From the NCBI RefSeq assembly GCF_000512735.1, contig NZ_CP007028.1, forward strand, positions 1,457,038-1,521,037: 64,000 bases of DNA, written 5' to 3'. The position numbers and the translations under genes were made by a program. Each line of letters begins with the position of its first letter. Within the stretch, counting starts at the first letter, position 1. This stretch comes from Thermocrinis ruber (GTDB lineage: Bacteria > Aquificota > Aquificia > Aquificales > Aquificaceae). The notes beneath the pieces were generated by a model, which did no database searches, was not told where the DNA came from, and saw only the letters and a program-made list of their open reading frames with translations. This document shows positions 55,652 to 63,960 of the stretch, piece by piece.

Positions 55652-56556
55652 AGGTTGGATATGTAGCTATAGTTGGAAAACCCAATGTAGGCAAATCCAC
55701 CCTTTTGAACAACCTAATTGGTACCAAGCTGTCCATAGTTTCCCCAAAGCCTGGCACCACTAGGATAAGGGTCTTGGGTGTTAAAAACATCCCAAACGAA
55801 GCCCAGATCATATTCCTAGATACGCCCGGTATATACAAGCCAAGGGATGCCTTGGGAGAAGCTATGGTTGGCGTTGCTGGTGCGTCTTTGCAGGATGCAG
55901 ACGTTATCCTCTTCATGATGGACGCGGAGGATGGCTGGAGGGATGATGACGAAATGGTCTTTGAAAACTATGTAAAACCCTATGCGGGAGAAAAGTCCGT
56001 AATCTTGGTAATAAACAAGGTGGATAAAATAGGTCCTTTGGAAAACCTCCTGCCCTTTGTGGAAGAGATCTCAAAGAAGCATCCCGAGTTTAAGGAGATT
56101 GTTCCCATAAGTGCCCAGAAGGGGTTTAACATAGACAGGCTTTTAAATGTGATCCTTAACTACCTACCGGAGGGTGAGCCCCTCTTTCCGGAGGAGATGA
56201 TAACAGACCTTCCCTTTAGGCTCTTGGTGGCGGAGGTTATCAGGGAAAAGGTTCTGCTAAAAGTCCATCAAGAGATTCCCCAAGGTGTGGCGGTGGTAGT
56301 CAATGAGATCACCGACGGAAGGCACGACCCAAGGGTTTTGGTCATAAAGGCAGACATAATAGTGGATAGAGAAAACTACAAACCCATAATCATAGGCAAG
56401 GATGGGCAGAGGCTAAAGTCCATTGGAAAGATGGCAAGGGAAGAGTTGGAGCTTATAACTGGCAGAAAGGTCTATTTGGAACTCTACGTTAGGGTAAAGC
56501 CAGACTGGAGGAAAAGACCAGACTTAGTACAGAGCTTCGGGTATAGGATTGAGTAG
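55648..56556 (+). CDS. era: GTPase Era
   Basis: 302 residues: G1 GKPNVGKSTLLNNLIG, effector region GTTR, G3 DTPGI, G4 NKVD, and a C-terminal KH domain around IIGKDGQRLKSIGKMAREEL. Binds 16S rRNA 3' end and acts in 30S maturation. Coupled to icd by an ATGA overlap. Confidence 0.96.
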   Translation: MKVGYVAIVGKPNVGKSTLLNNLIGTKLSIVSPKPGTTRIRVLGVKNIPNEAQIIFLDTPGIYKPRDALGEAMVGVAGASLQDADVILFMMDAEDGWRDDDEMVFENYVKPYAGEKSVILVINKVDKIGPLENLLPFVEEISKKHPEFKEIVPISAQKGFNIDRLLNVILNYLPEGEPLFPEEMITDLPFRLLVAEVIREKVLLKVHQEIPQGVAVVVNEITDGRHDPRVLVIKADIIVDRENYKPIIIGKDGQRLKSIGKMAREELELITGRKVYLELYVRVKPDWRKRPDLVQSFGYRIE

Positions 56557-56558
56557 TA

Positions 56559-57374
56559 ATGAAAACTCTACTCTTCCTCCTCCTCCTTCTTTCCTTTGCC
56601 CTGCCTAGGGAACTTTTGATAGCAACTACCTATCCCATATACTATCCCTTGCTTTATCTGACGGGAGAGCTTTACGATGTAAAGGTCCTTATCTCCGCAA
56701 AGACCGATGTGCATCACTATGAGCCAAAGCCCCAAGACCTTAGGAACTTAAGGGAGGCAAAGTACATTTTTACCCTGGGCTTGGAAAGCTGGGAGAGAAA
56801 ATTGCCCGTGCCAAAGGAAAAACTCTACCTTCTCAATCAAAACCTGCCCTTAATAGGCAACGATCCGCACCTTTGGATGTCCCCTAAGTCCTATCAAGCG
56901 GTGGTGGACAATCTCTACAAGGCCCTTTTGAAAATAGACCCAAAAAATCAAAATATCTATGAGAGAAGATACAGAGAGTTCTCCAAAAGGTTAAAGGATT
57001 TGGATGAAAAATACCGCCAAAGCCTTAGCCAATGCAAAAACAGATGGCTTGTATCCACCCATCTATCTCTGAGGTATTTGGCAAGGGATTATGGGTTGAG
57101 GGCAGAAGGTCTGAGAGGTGTCCATGGTGAAGAGGAGCCTAAACCCTCGGAACTTTTCAGGCTTATAAACCTGATGAAAAAAGAGTCTATAAAGTCCCTC
57201 CTTGTGGAGGAGGGCTATCAGGGAAAGGCTGTCCTCAAAGTGCAAAGGGAAACGGGTGCCAAAGTATACACCATAAACACATCCCTTTATCCCACCAAGG
57301 AGGGGGATGATTACTTTTCTATAATGGAGAGAAACCTTTCAGCCTTTGTGGAGGGGCTGGATTGCAGGAGGTAA
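56559..57374 (+). CDS. Metal ABC transporter substrate-binding protein (ZnuA-like)
   Basis: 271 residues with a signal peptide (about 1-15). Cluster A-I metal-binding family: ISAKTDVHHYEPKPQDL (His ligands), NDPHLWMSPKSYQAV (His), and later STHLSLRYLARDYGL and VEEGYQG regions. Metal (Zn or Mn) not decided. First of three overlapping genes with the ATPase and permease, so they form an importer. Confidence 0.88.
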   Translation: MKTLLFLLLLLSFALPRELLIATTYPIYYPLLYLTGELYDVKVLISAKTDVHHYEPKPQDLRNLREAKYIFTLGLESWERKLPVPKEKLYLLNQNLPLIGNDPHLWMSPKSYQAVVDNLYKALLKIDPKNQNIYERRYREFSKRLKDLDEKYRQSLSQCKNRWLVSTHLSLRYLARDYGLRAEGLRGVHGEEEPKPSELFRLINLMKKESIKSLLVEEGYQGKAVLKVQRETGAKVYTINTSLYPTKEGDDYFSIMERNLSAFVEGLDCRR

Positions 57375-58033
57375 TAAAGGTAGAATCTTTGACCTTTAGA
57401 TACAGCCCTGGGGAACCTCTTATAGAAAACTTGAGCTTTTCCATCTATGAGGGAGAGTTTTTCTGTGTGGTAGGTCCCAACGGTGCAGGGAAAAGCACCC
57501 TTTTAAAGCTTTTGCTGGGTTTTTTACGCCCAAAGGCAGGAAAGATATTCCTCTTTGGAAAGGAGCTAAGTCAGTTCAAAGAATGGGAAAAGATAGGCTA
57601 TGTGCCACAGAGGTTCAGCGTGGAGAAGTTCTGGACGGGCACTGTGGAGGAGCTTTTGAGAAAGGTGGCCAAAAAGGAAAAGGTGGGATGGATCATAGCC
57701 TTTTTGCACTTGGAAAACCTCCTAAAAAGGCAGTTCGTGAAGCTCTCCGGCGGAGAACAACAGAAGGTCCTCTTGGCTTTGGCACTGACAAAAAACCCAT
57801 CTTTGCTTATACTGGATGAACCCATGACAGGCTTGGACATACACGCCCAAGAACACATAGAGCATGTGCTGAAGGAAATTTCCAAGGACAGGACGGTGGT
57901 GGTAGTCTCCCACGACCTTGGCTTTGTTATGAGAAACGCCAGTCGGATGCTGTGCCTTGGCATGCCCGAATGTAGGGTGGTCTATCCAAAGGATTTTGGA
58001 CAGATCATAAGGGAACTCTATGGACTTCATTAA
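57362..58033 (+). CDS. Metal ABC transporter ATPase (ZnuC-like)
   Basis: 223 residues: Walker [14 protein letters not shown], signature KLSGGEQQKVLLA, Walker B SLLILDEPMTGLD and switch His in VSHDLG. Starts at TTG, overlapping the binding-protein gene by 13 bases, and overlaps the permease by 14. Confidence 0.93.
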   Translation: MQEVIKVESLTFRYSPGEPLIENLSFSIYEGEFFCVVGPNGAGKSTLLKLLLGFLRPKAGKIFLFGKELSQFKEWEKIGYVPQRFSVEKFWTGTVEELLRKVAKKEKVGWIIAFLHLENLLKRQFVKLSGGEQQKVLLALALTKNPSLLILDEPMTGLDIHAQEHIEHVLKEISKDRTVVVVSHDLGFVMRNASRMLCLGMPECRVVYPKDFGQIIRELYGLH

Positions 58034-58835
58034 CACCCTAGGTCTTGTTTATGAAGGTGTCTTGGCGGGGCTCTTGATAGCCCTCTCCTGCTCTATGGTG
58101 GGCGTCTATCTGCTGATGAGAAGGCTCTCTATGCTCGGTGCAGGCATTTCCCACTCCGCCTTTGGTGGTATTGCCATAGCCTTTTTGCTTGGACTTGAAC
58201 CCACCTTATTTACACTCTTTTATGTAGCCCTCATCTCCGTGCTTCTTCAGTTTTTGATGGACAGCAAAAGGCTTCCCTCAGACACTATTCTGTCTTTGTT
58301 TTTTTCCTTAGGCACAGCCTTGGCGGTGATTGTGTCTGCCATGAAGGAAAACCTAAGTGCCAATATATATTCCTATCTTTTTGGTAGCCTTTTGGCGGTC
58401 TCAAAGGAAGAGCTCTACGTAAGCCTTTTTGTCTTTTTTATAACAGCCCTTGCCTTTTGGCTAAAATACGACCAGCTCTTTTTGGTCCTCTTCAACGAAG
58501 AGATAGCCAAGCTAAAGGGTATAAACACTACCCTTATAAACTACCTCTTTGTGCTTTTGGCGGGTATGAACATAGTCCTTTCTATAAAAGTTGCGGGTCT
58601 GTTGCTATCTGCGTCCTTTGTGGCTTTGCCCTCCATGACCGCCCTGTTGATAGCTGGCTCTTTTTTTCAAACCTTTTTGTTTTCCGCTATCTTTAGCCTA
58701 CTCTCCGTTTTCCTTGGCGTAGTTGTCTCCCTGATCCTTAACATTCCTCCCAGTGGAGCCATAGTTATGCTAATGGTTCTTTTCTTTATCCTTTGCTTTT
58801 TGCTGTATGCCTACAAGGCACGCAAAAGGTTTTAG
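58020..58835 (+). CDS. Metal ABC transporter permease (ZnuB/MntB-like)
   Basis: 271 residues with about eight helices of the ABC-3 family: ALSCSMVGVYLLMRRLSMLGAGISHSAFGG at the start (with the conserved His) and IKVAGLLLSASFVALPSMTALLIA near the end. Its last 66 bases are antisense to the end of folK. Confidence 0.93.
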   Translation: MDFINTLGLVYEGVLAGLLIALSCSMVGVYLLMRRLSMLGAGISHSAFGGIAIAFLLGLEPTLFTLFYVALISVLLQFLMDSKRLPSDTILSLFFSLGTALAVIVSAMKENLSANIYSYLFGSLLAVSKEELYVSLFVFFITALAFWLKYDQLFLVLFNEEIAKLKGINTTLINYLFVLLAGMNIVLSIKVAGLLLSASFVALPSMTALLIAGSFFQTFLFSAIFSLLSVFLGVVVSLILNIPPSGAIVMLMVLFFILCFLLYAYKARKRF

Positions 58836-59291
58836 GGATACATCCAAAAACTTTAAATATTCCGAGAGGGGTCTCTTGTAAAGAGGATGCTCAAGCTGGG
58901 GCTCCAGTTCCAACAGGGGTACCAAAACAAAATCCCTCTTGGTAAGGTAAGGATGGGGAACTACCAAAAAGCTAAGCATGAGGATGTAATTTTCATAAAG
59001 TAGTATGTCTATGTCTATTTCCCTTGGTCCCCACCTTTCCCTTTCTTTCCTGCCCACCAGTTTTTCTATTTCTTTTAACCTTCTCAGAAGTTCAACGGGC
59101 TCCAATTCTGTTTTGAACTTGACCACACAGTTTAAAAAGTCCTCCTGATTAACCACTCCCCAAGCCTTGCTCTCATAGATGGTGGAGACGCGGAGCACCT
59201 CTCCCAAACTCTTTAAAAGTTCAAGTGCCTTCAGCATATAACTTAGCCGATCGCCCACATTACTGCCCATTCCCAAATAACAAACCGCCAC
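58770..59291 (-). CDS. folK: HPPK: 2-amino-4-hydroxy-6-hydroxymethyldihydropteridine pyrophosphokinase
   Basis: 173 residues. Motifs: YLGMGSNVGDRL, TIYESKAWGVVNQEDFLNCV, GRKERERWGPREIDIDILLY and PHPYLTKRDFVLVPLLEL. Uses ATP to activate the pterin for FolP (4.2-5.4 kb). The C-terminal ~25 residues go beyond the usual enzyme end and lie in the antisense overlap with the permease gene. Starts at GTG 59291, 6 nt from TATATT, no ribosome binding site. Confidence 0.93.
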   Translation of the reverse strand: MAVCYLGMGSNVGDRLSYMLKALELLKSLGEVLRVSTIYESKAWGVVNQEDFLNCVVKFKTELEPVELLRRLKEIEKLVGRKERERWGPREIDIDILLYENYILMLSFLVVPHPYLTKRDFVLVPLLELEPQLEHPLYKRPLSEYLKFLDVSLKPFACLVGIQQKAKDKEKNH

Positions 59292-59297
59292 GGTAGG

Positions 59298-59305
59298 AAT
59301 ATATT
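59298..59305. promoter_or_regulatory. Compact bidirectional promoter folK / small membrane protein
   Basis: AATATATT gives TATATT on both strands: plus 59300-59305 (ends 8 nt before ATG 59314), minus 59303-59298 (ends 6 nt before the folK GTG). Confidence 0.5.
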
Positions 59306-59313
59306 AATTGTTA

Positions 59314-59550
59314 ATGGTGAGGTGGATCCTTTACCTTTTGGTGGGCTTTTTGATCATAGACCACCTGTGGGTCCATTATGGGGGACCCTTTATAGAGAGA
59401 TTGAGGAGCGGATACACAGAAGAGTTAAAGAAAAATCCAGAGTGGCAAAAGGTGGAGCTTGAGCAGGCTTACAAGCAGAGCATATTAGATAAGCTTTGGG
59501 AGAAGATCAAACAATTAACCAAAAAGGAAAAGGAGGAGAAAAATGAGTGA
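59314..59550 (+). CDS. Small single-helix membrane protein, unrecognised
   Basis: 78 residues: N-terminal helix (about 3-22, [16 protein letters not shown]) then a charged, helical tail with [16 protein letters not shown]. No family recognised. It leads the ribBA-obg run and overlaps ribBA by 8 bases. I chose ATG 59314; an in-frame TTG at 59308 is less likely. Confidence 0.7.
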   Translation: MVRWILYLLVGFLIIDHLWVHYGGPFIERLRSGYTEELKKNPEWQKVELEQAYKQSILDKLWEKIKQLTKKEKEEKNE

Positions 59551-60754
59551 TAGCATCTTCAGTTCTATAGAAGATGCATTAGAGGATATAAGAGAAGGCA
59601 AGATGGTCATAGTGGTGGATGATCCGGACAGGGAGAACGAGGGAGACCTTGTGATGGCGGCGGAGAAGGTGACGCCAGAGGCTATAAACTTCATGGCAAA
59701 GTATGGAAGGGGTCTTATATGCCTTACCTTAACGCCGGAAAGATGCGAAGAGTTGGACCTTCACCCAATGACAACAAAAAACACAGACCCAAAGGGCACA
59801 TACTTTTGCGTCTCTATAGATGCCCACCCCAAGTATGGCACCACAACGGGCATATCCGCCTTTGACAGGGCTATAACCATAAAGTTAGCGGTCAGTCCAG
59901 ATGCCAAACCTTCGGACTTTATAAGACCGGGGCATGTGTTCCCACTGAAGGCTAAACCCGGCGGTGTTTTGGAGAGGGCTGGGCATACAGAAGCGTCGGT
60001 GGATCTGGCAAGGCTTGCAGGGCTGTATCCGGCGGGTGTAATATGCGAAATCATGAATGAAGATGGTACTATGGCAAGACTGCCCGACCTGATAGAGTTT
60101 GCCAAGCGGTTCAACCTAAAGATCATCACCATAGCAGACCTAATACGCTACAGGCTAAAAAAGGAAAGGATCGTAGTCCGGGAAGCAACAGCTAACCTGC
60201 CCACTAAGTATGGCTTTTTCAAAATTCACGCATACAGGCACGTAATCACAGGGGAGGAGCAAGTTGCACTAACTATGGGCGAGTGGAAGGAAGACGAGCC
60301 GGTGCTGGTTAGGGTCCATTCGGAGTGCTTAACGGGGGATGTGTTCAAGTCTCTTCGTTGCGACTGCAGGGATCAGTTGGAGGCGGCGCTTATGCAGATT
60401 GCGGAGGAAGGCAAGGGTGTTTTGGTCTATATAATGGGACATGAAGGAAGGGGCATAGGCATAGTCAATAAGATAAAGGCTTACAGTTTGCAGGATAAGG
60501 GCTACGACACGGTGGAAGCCAACGAAAAGCTCGGTTATTCTGCAGACCTAAGGGACTATGGCGTGGGTGCGCAAATACTTTTGGACCTGGGCGTCCGGAA
60601 GATGAGATTACTAACCAACAATCCAAGGAAGATCGTAGCCTTGGAAGGTTATGGCTTGGAGGTAGTAGAAAGGGTTCCCCTCAAGGTGCCACCTTGCGAG
60701 TACAACGAAAGGTATTTGCAAGCAAAGAAAAATAAGCTGGGACATATGCTTTAA
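59543..60754 (+). CDS. ribBA: Bifunctional DHBP synthase / GTP cyclohydrolase II
   Basis: 403 residues, two domains: N-terminal RibB ([18 protein letters not shown]; then [16 protein letters not shown] and [14 protein letters not shown]) and C-terminal RibA ([20 protein letters not shown] zinc motif, [16 protein letters not shown]). Both riboflavin entry reactions are supported. GGAGGAG lies before the ATG. Confidence 0.96.
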   Translation: MSDSIFSSIEDALEDIREGKMVIVVDDPDRENEGDLVMAAEKVTPEAINFMAKYGRGLICLTLTPERCEELDLHPMTTKNTDPKGTYFCVSIDAHPKYGTTTGISAFDRAITIKLAVSPDAKPSDFIRPGHVFPLKAKPGGVLERAGHTEASVDLARLAGLYPAGVICEIMNEDGTMARLPDLIEFAKRFNLKIITIADLIRYRLKKERIVVREATANLPTKYGFFKIHAYRHVITGEEQVALTMGEWKEDEPVLVRVHSECLTGDVFKSLRCDCRDQLEAALMQIAEEGKGVLVYIMGHEGRGIGIVNKIKAYSLQDKGYDTVEANEKLGYSADLRDYGVGAQILLDLGVRKMRLLTNNPRKIVALEGYGLEVVERVPLKVPPCEYNERYLQAKKNKLGHML

Positions 60755-60756
60755 GT

Positions 60757-61758
60757 ATGTTTGTAGACGTAGCCAAGATATACGTAAAGGCAGGTGATGG
60801 GGGAGATGGCGCAGTTGCCTTTCTGAGGGAAAAGTACAGACCATTTGGCGGTCCTGCGGGTGGAGATGGTGGAAAGGGTGGAGACGTTATAATTGTTGCC
60901 ACTTCCAGAAAGCACACCCTCTTGGACTTTGAATACAGAACCAAGTTTATAGCACAGAACGGACAACACGGGAAGGGTAAAAATCAGGCGGGCAAGGACG
61001 GAGAGGACCTCATCATAGAGGTACCTGTGGGAACGGTGGTAAAGGATGCCATCACGGGTGAGATACTTTGTGACCTGGTAGAGGAGGGTCAATCCTGCGT
61101 AGTAGCCAAGGGTGGAAGGGGTGGAAGAGGAAACGCCCGCTTTGCAAGCCCAACAAACCAAGCACCCAGGTATGCAGAAAAAGGACAAAAGGGAGAAGAA
61201 AGGTGGCTAATATTAGAGCTAAAGCTCATTGCGGACGTGGGAATTATTGGACTTCCCAATGCGGGCAAATCAACCCTAATATCCAAACTAACAAAGGCCA
61301 GACCAAAGATAGCCGACTATCCCTTTACCACCTTGTCTCCCGTCCTGGGTGTTTTTGAGTTGGACGAGGAACACCGATTGGTGCTTGCAGACATTCCAGG
61401 GCTAATAGAAGGTGCCAGCAAGGGTAAAGGTTTGGGTCTTGAGTTTCTCAGACACATAGAACGCACAAAGCTTTTGCTACACCTTTTGGACGTATCCGAC
61501 GGAAGGGAAAAGGACCCAATAGAAGCCTTCAATATTGTAAACGCAGAGCTTAGGGAGTATAGCCCACAGCTCTTGGAAAAACAGCAAATAGTTGTTGCCA
61601 ACAAGATAGATGCCCTCTCAGACAGGGAGTATCTAAATGAGTTGGAAAAATACTTTACAGAGAGAGGCTATCAGTTCTTGGCAATATCCGCCCTAACGGG
61701 CGAGGGCTTGGATCAGCTAAAGAAAACCCTCTTTGTTAAGATGTTTGCGAAAGTTTAA
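60757..61758 (+). CDS. obgE: Obg-family GTPase
   Basis: 333 residues: glycine-rich Obg domain (1-158, AGDGGDGAVAFLREKY, GGPAGGDGGKGGDV), G domain with GLPNAGKSTLISKL, DIPGLIEG and NKIDAL. No C-terminal OCT domain. Acts in 50S assembly and stress response. The end overlaps nth (opposite strand) by 23 bases. Confidence 0.96.
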   Translation: MFVDVAKIYVKAGDGGDGAVAFLREKYRPFGGPAGGDGGKGGDVIIVATSRKHTLLDFEYRTKFIAQNGQHGKGKNQAGKDGEDLIIEVPVGTVVKDAITGEILCDLVEEGQSCVVAKGGRGGRGNARFASPTNQAPRYAEKGQKGEERWLILELKLIADVGIIGLPNAGKSTLISKLTKARPKIADYPFTTLSPVLGVFELDEEHRLVLADIPGLIEGASKGKGLGLEFLRHIERTKLLLHLLDVSDGREKDPIEAFNIVNAELREYSPQLLEKQQIVVANKIDALSDREYLNELEKYFTERGYQFLAISALTGEGLDQLKKTLFVKMFAKV

Positions 61759-62392
61759 AAAAGCTACAAAAATCCCTTATGGGGCATACGTCACACCTTG
61801 GTTTTTGAGGTTTGCATATAGTCTGCCCGAAGGCTACCAGTAGTCTATTAAAATCCATCCAATACTCTTGGGGCAGTATTTGTGTTAATGCCTTTTCCGT
61901 CTCCTCTGGAGTTTTTGTGCTAACTAACTTCCATCGGTTGCATATGCGATGCACATGAGTATCTATACCTATGGCGGGCTTTCCGAAGGCTTCCACCAGA
62001 ACGATGTTTGCCACCTTTCTGCCTACACCCTTTAACTTCAGCAGTCCCTCAAGGTCCGAAGGAACCTCTCCGCCGAACTCCTCCTTTATTTGTCTTGCCA
62101 ACTCTTTGAGGTACCTTGCCTTGTTTTTGTAAAAACCCACCGGGTATAAGAGCCTTTCAAGTTCCTTCAGGTCTATGGCAAGTAGGTCTTCCCAGTTTTT
62201 AATCCTTTCAAAGAGCCTCTGGCAGACTTCTGCGGTGGTTTCGTCCTTTGTGCGGGTAGATAAAAGGGTGCAGACGAGAGCCCTGAAGGGATCTCCCTTT
62301 TTGTGGGCTTTGAGCTTTTCTATGGGAGCATTTAGCTTTGGATACTCATCTCTGAGTATTTCTATAACCTTTTTTAGCTCTTCTATTTTCAT
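61736..62392 (-). CDS. nth: Endonuclease III
   Basis: 218 residues, DNA glycosylase/AP lyase for oxidised pyrimidines. Helix-hairpin-helix LLKLKGVGRKVANIVLVEAF with the catalytic Lys, catalytic Asp in GIDTHVHRICNRW, and a C-terminal [4Fe-4S] site CKPQKPRCDVCPIRDFC in the exact C-x6-C-x2-C-x5-C spacing. I use ATG 62392; a TTG at 62398 is in frame. Confidence 0.95.
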   Translation of the reverse strand: MKIEELKKVIEILRDEYPKLNAPIEKLKAHKKGDPFRALVCTLLSTRTKDETTAEVCQRLFERIKNWEDLLAIDLKELERLLYPVGFYKNKARYLKELARQIKEEFGGEVPSDLEGLLKLKGVGRKVANIVLVEAFGKPAIGIDTHVHRICNRWKLVSTKTPEETEKALTQILPQEYWMDFNRLLVAFGQTICKPQKPRCDVCPIRDFCSFFKLSQTS

Positions 62393-62402
62393 ACTCAAGG
62401 CA

Positions 62403-62408
62403 TATAAT
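62403..62408. promoter_or_regulatory. -10 element for tusA-like gene, shared gap with nth
   Basis: Plus-strand TATAAT ends exactly 7 nt before the ATG at 62416. On the minus strand TATATG (62406-62401) ends 8 nt before the nth ATG. Confidence 0.5.
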
Positions 62409-62415
62409 TTTAACT

Positions 62416-62646
62416 ATGGCAGACAGGGAATTGGACATCAGAGGTGAGGTTTGCCCTTTTACCTTTGTGAAAAGCAAATTGGTGTTGGAGCAGATGGAGC
62501 TAGGTCAGGTGCTTAGGGTGATCTTGGACTATCCGCCCTCCGTGGAGAGTGTGCCAAAAAGCATGAGAGAAGAAGGACAGGAAGTCCTTGCTATAAACCA
62601 GCTTGACAACAACACCTGGGAAATCCTCATAAGGAAGGTAAAATGA
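62416..62646 (+). CDS. TusA/SirA-family sulfur-carrier protein
   Basis: 76 residues of the SirA/TusA fold: LDIRGEVCPFTFVKSKLVL with Cys13, then LGQVLRVILDYPPSVESVPKSM. The Cys accepts persulfide sulfur. The usual CPxP is CPFT here (second Pro replaced), seen in some YedF-type members. It overlaps the dsrE-like gene by 4 bases, a common sulfur-relay pairing; possible clients are tRNA thiolation (mnmA at 47.3 kb) or sulfur oxidation. Confidence 0.85.
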   Translation: MADRELDIRGEVCPFTFVKSKLVLEQMELGQVLRVILDYPPSVESVPKSMREEGQEVLAINQLDNNTWEILIRKVK

Positions 62647-62945
62647 GAATTCTCCTTGTAGTAAGCAGTAATCCCTTCTCAAAGGACTACGCCACCATCT
62701 TTAACTTGGTGAAGGAGCTTGTAAAAAGGGGAGAGGTTATTATCTTTTTCACGGGCAACGGTGCATACTACACCATAAGACCAGAGACAGAAGAGCTCAA
62801 GAAATTGGGGGCGAGACTTTTGTACTGTGCCCACTCTGCCCACCAGAAGGGCATAAAGGAAACTCTTCCTTTCTTTGAGAGCAGTTCTACCTATAACCTT
62901 TCAAGGTTAATGCTTGAGTGTCAAAAGGTGTTATCTTTTAACTAA
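62643..62945 (+). CDS. DsrE-family protein
   Basis: 100 residues: MRILLVVSSNPFSKDYATIFNL, VIIFFTGNGAYYTI, RLLYCAHSAHQKG; DsrE fold with a Cys in LLYCAHSA where family members often carry the sulfur-transfer Cys. Paired with the TusA-like gene by overlap (ATGA). Its stop overlaps the aldo-keto reductase ATG (TAATG). Confidence 0.8.
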   Translation: MRILLVVSSNPFSKDYATIFNLVKELVKRGEVIIFFTGNGAYYTIRPETEELKKLGARLLYCAHSAHQKGIKETLPFFESSSTYNLSRLMLECQKVLSFN

Positions 62946-63955
62946 TGGAGAGGAAAAATTTTCTTGGGCTTTCTATATCAGAGTTAGGTGTAGGCACCTA
63001 CTTGGGAGACATTGATCAAGCCACATCCGAAGGCTACAAACAGGTAATAAGGACCGCCTACAAAAGGGGCGTCAATGTGGTGGATACCGCCATAGTGTAT
63101 AGGTATATGAAGAGCGAGAGAGATGTGGGGGCTGTAGCCAAGGAACTGGGCAGAGAAAACCTTATCATATCCACCAAAGGGGGTTATGTGCCCTACGACG
63201 TTGAACTTGGAGCAGACCCAAAGGATTACTTTTATGAAAACTTCGTAAACACAGGAATAATCAACCTACAGGAGATGACACCGCAGGGACACTACTTGGG
63301 TGTCAAATTCATAGAGTGGTGCTTTAACAAGAGCTTGGAGAACCTACAAACCCAATACATAGACATATACTTTCTTCACAATCCAGAAGAACAGCTGAAC
63401 TTCTTCCCGAGGGAGAACTTTTTAAAAAAGCTTGAAGAGTGCTTTTACTTTTTGGAGGAGATGGTAAAGGTAGGAAAGCTCAAGTTTTACGGGCTTGCCA
63501 CCTGGAGTGGCTTTAGGGTCTCGCCCACCTCAAGGCAGTATTTAAACCTACGGGAGATTTTAGACATAGCCCAAAAGGTGGGAGGAAAGGACCATCACAT
63601 GCGCTTTATTCAGCTACCCTACAACCTGGGAATGACGGAAGCCTTTACCCTCAAAAATCAAGAGGTAAACGGAGAAAAGCTCTCCACCCTTTCCGCATGC
63701 CAAAGGCTTGGGATATACACCTACATAAGTGCATCCATCTATCAGGGAAATGTGATCGGTAGAGTTCCACAAAAACTAAAGGACTTCTTTGGTTTGGAAG
63801 AGGATGTGCATACCGCCTTGCAGTTTGTAAGAAGCACGCCCGGAGTTGGCACCGCTTTAGTGGGAATGAGTAAGCTAAAACACCTTGAGGAAAACCTTGA
63901 GCTCTTTGAAAAACCCAAATTGGAGGAGAGCAAGTTCCTAAGCCTTTTTAATTAA
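62945..63955 (+). CDS. Aldo/keto reductase
   Basis: 336 residues, TIM-barrel NAD(P)H oxidoreductase: VGTYLGDIDQATSEGYKQVI, VNVVDTAIVYRYMKSERDVG (catalytic Asp and Tyr), STKGGYVPY (Lys), FLHNPEEQLNF (His). Substrate unknown. Last gene of the tusA-dsrE run; why it is there is unclear. Confidence 0.9.
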   Translation: MERKNFLGLSISELGVGTYLGDIDQATSEGYKQVIRTAYKRGVNVVDTAIVYRYMKSERDVGAVAKELGRENLIISTKGGYVPYDVELGADPKDYFYENFVNTGIINLQEMTPQGHYLGVKFIEWCFNKSLENLQTQYIDIYFLHNPEEQLNFFPRENFLKKLEECFYFLEEMVKVGKLKFYGLATWSGFRVSPTSRQYLNLREILDIAQKVGGKDHHMRFIQLPYNLGMTEAFTLKNQEVNGEKLSTLSACQRLGIYTYISASIYQGNVIGRVPQKLKDFFGLEEDVHTALQFVRSTPGVGTALVGMSKLKHLEENLELFEKPKLEESKFLSLFN

Positions 63956-63960
63956 ATTTG

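Noticed and set aside
58457..58696. Open frame in another frame inside the metal permease gene
   Set aside because: Shadow frame; the permease frame has full family motifs.
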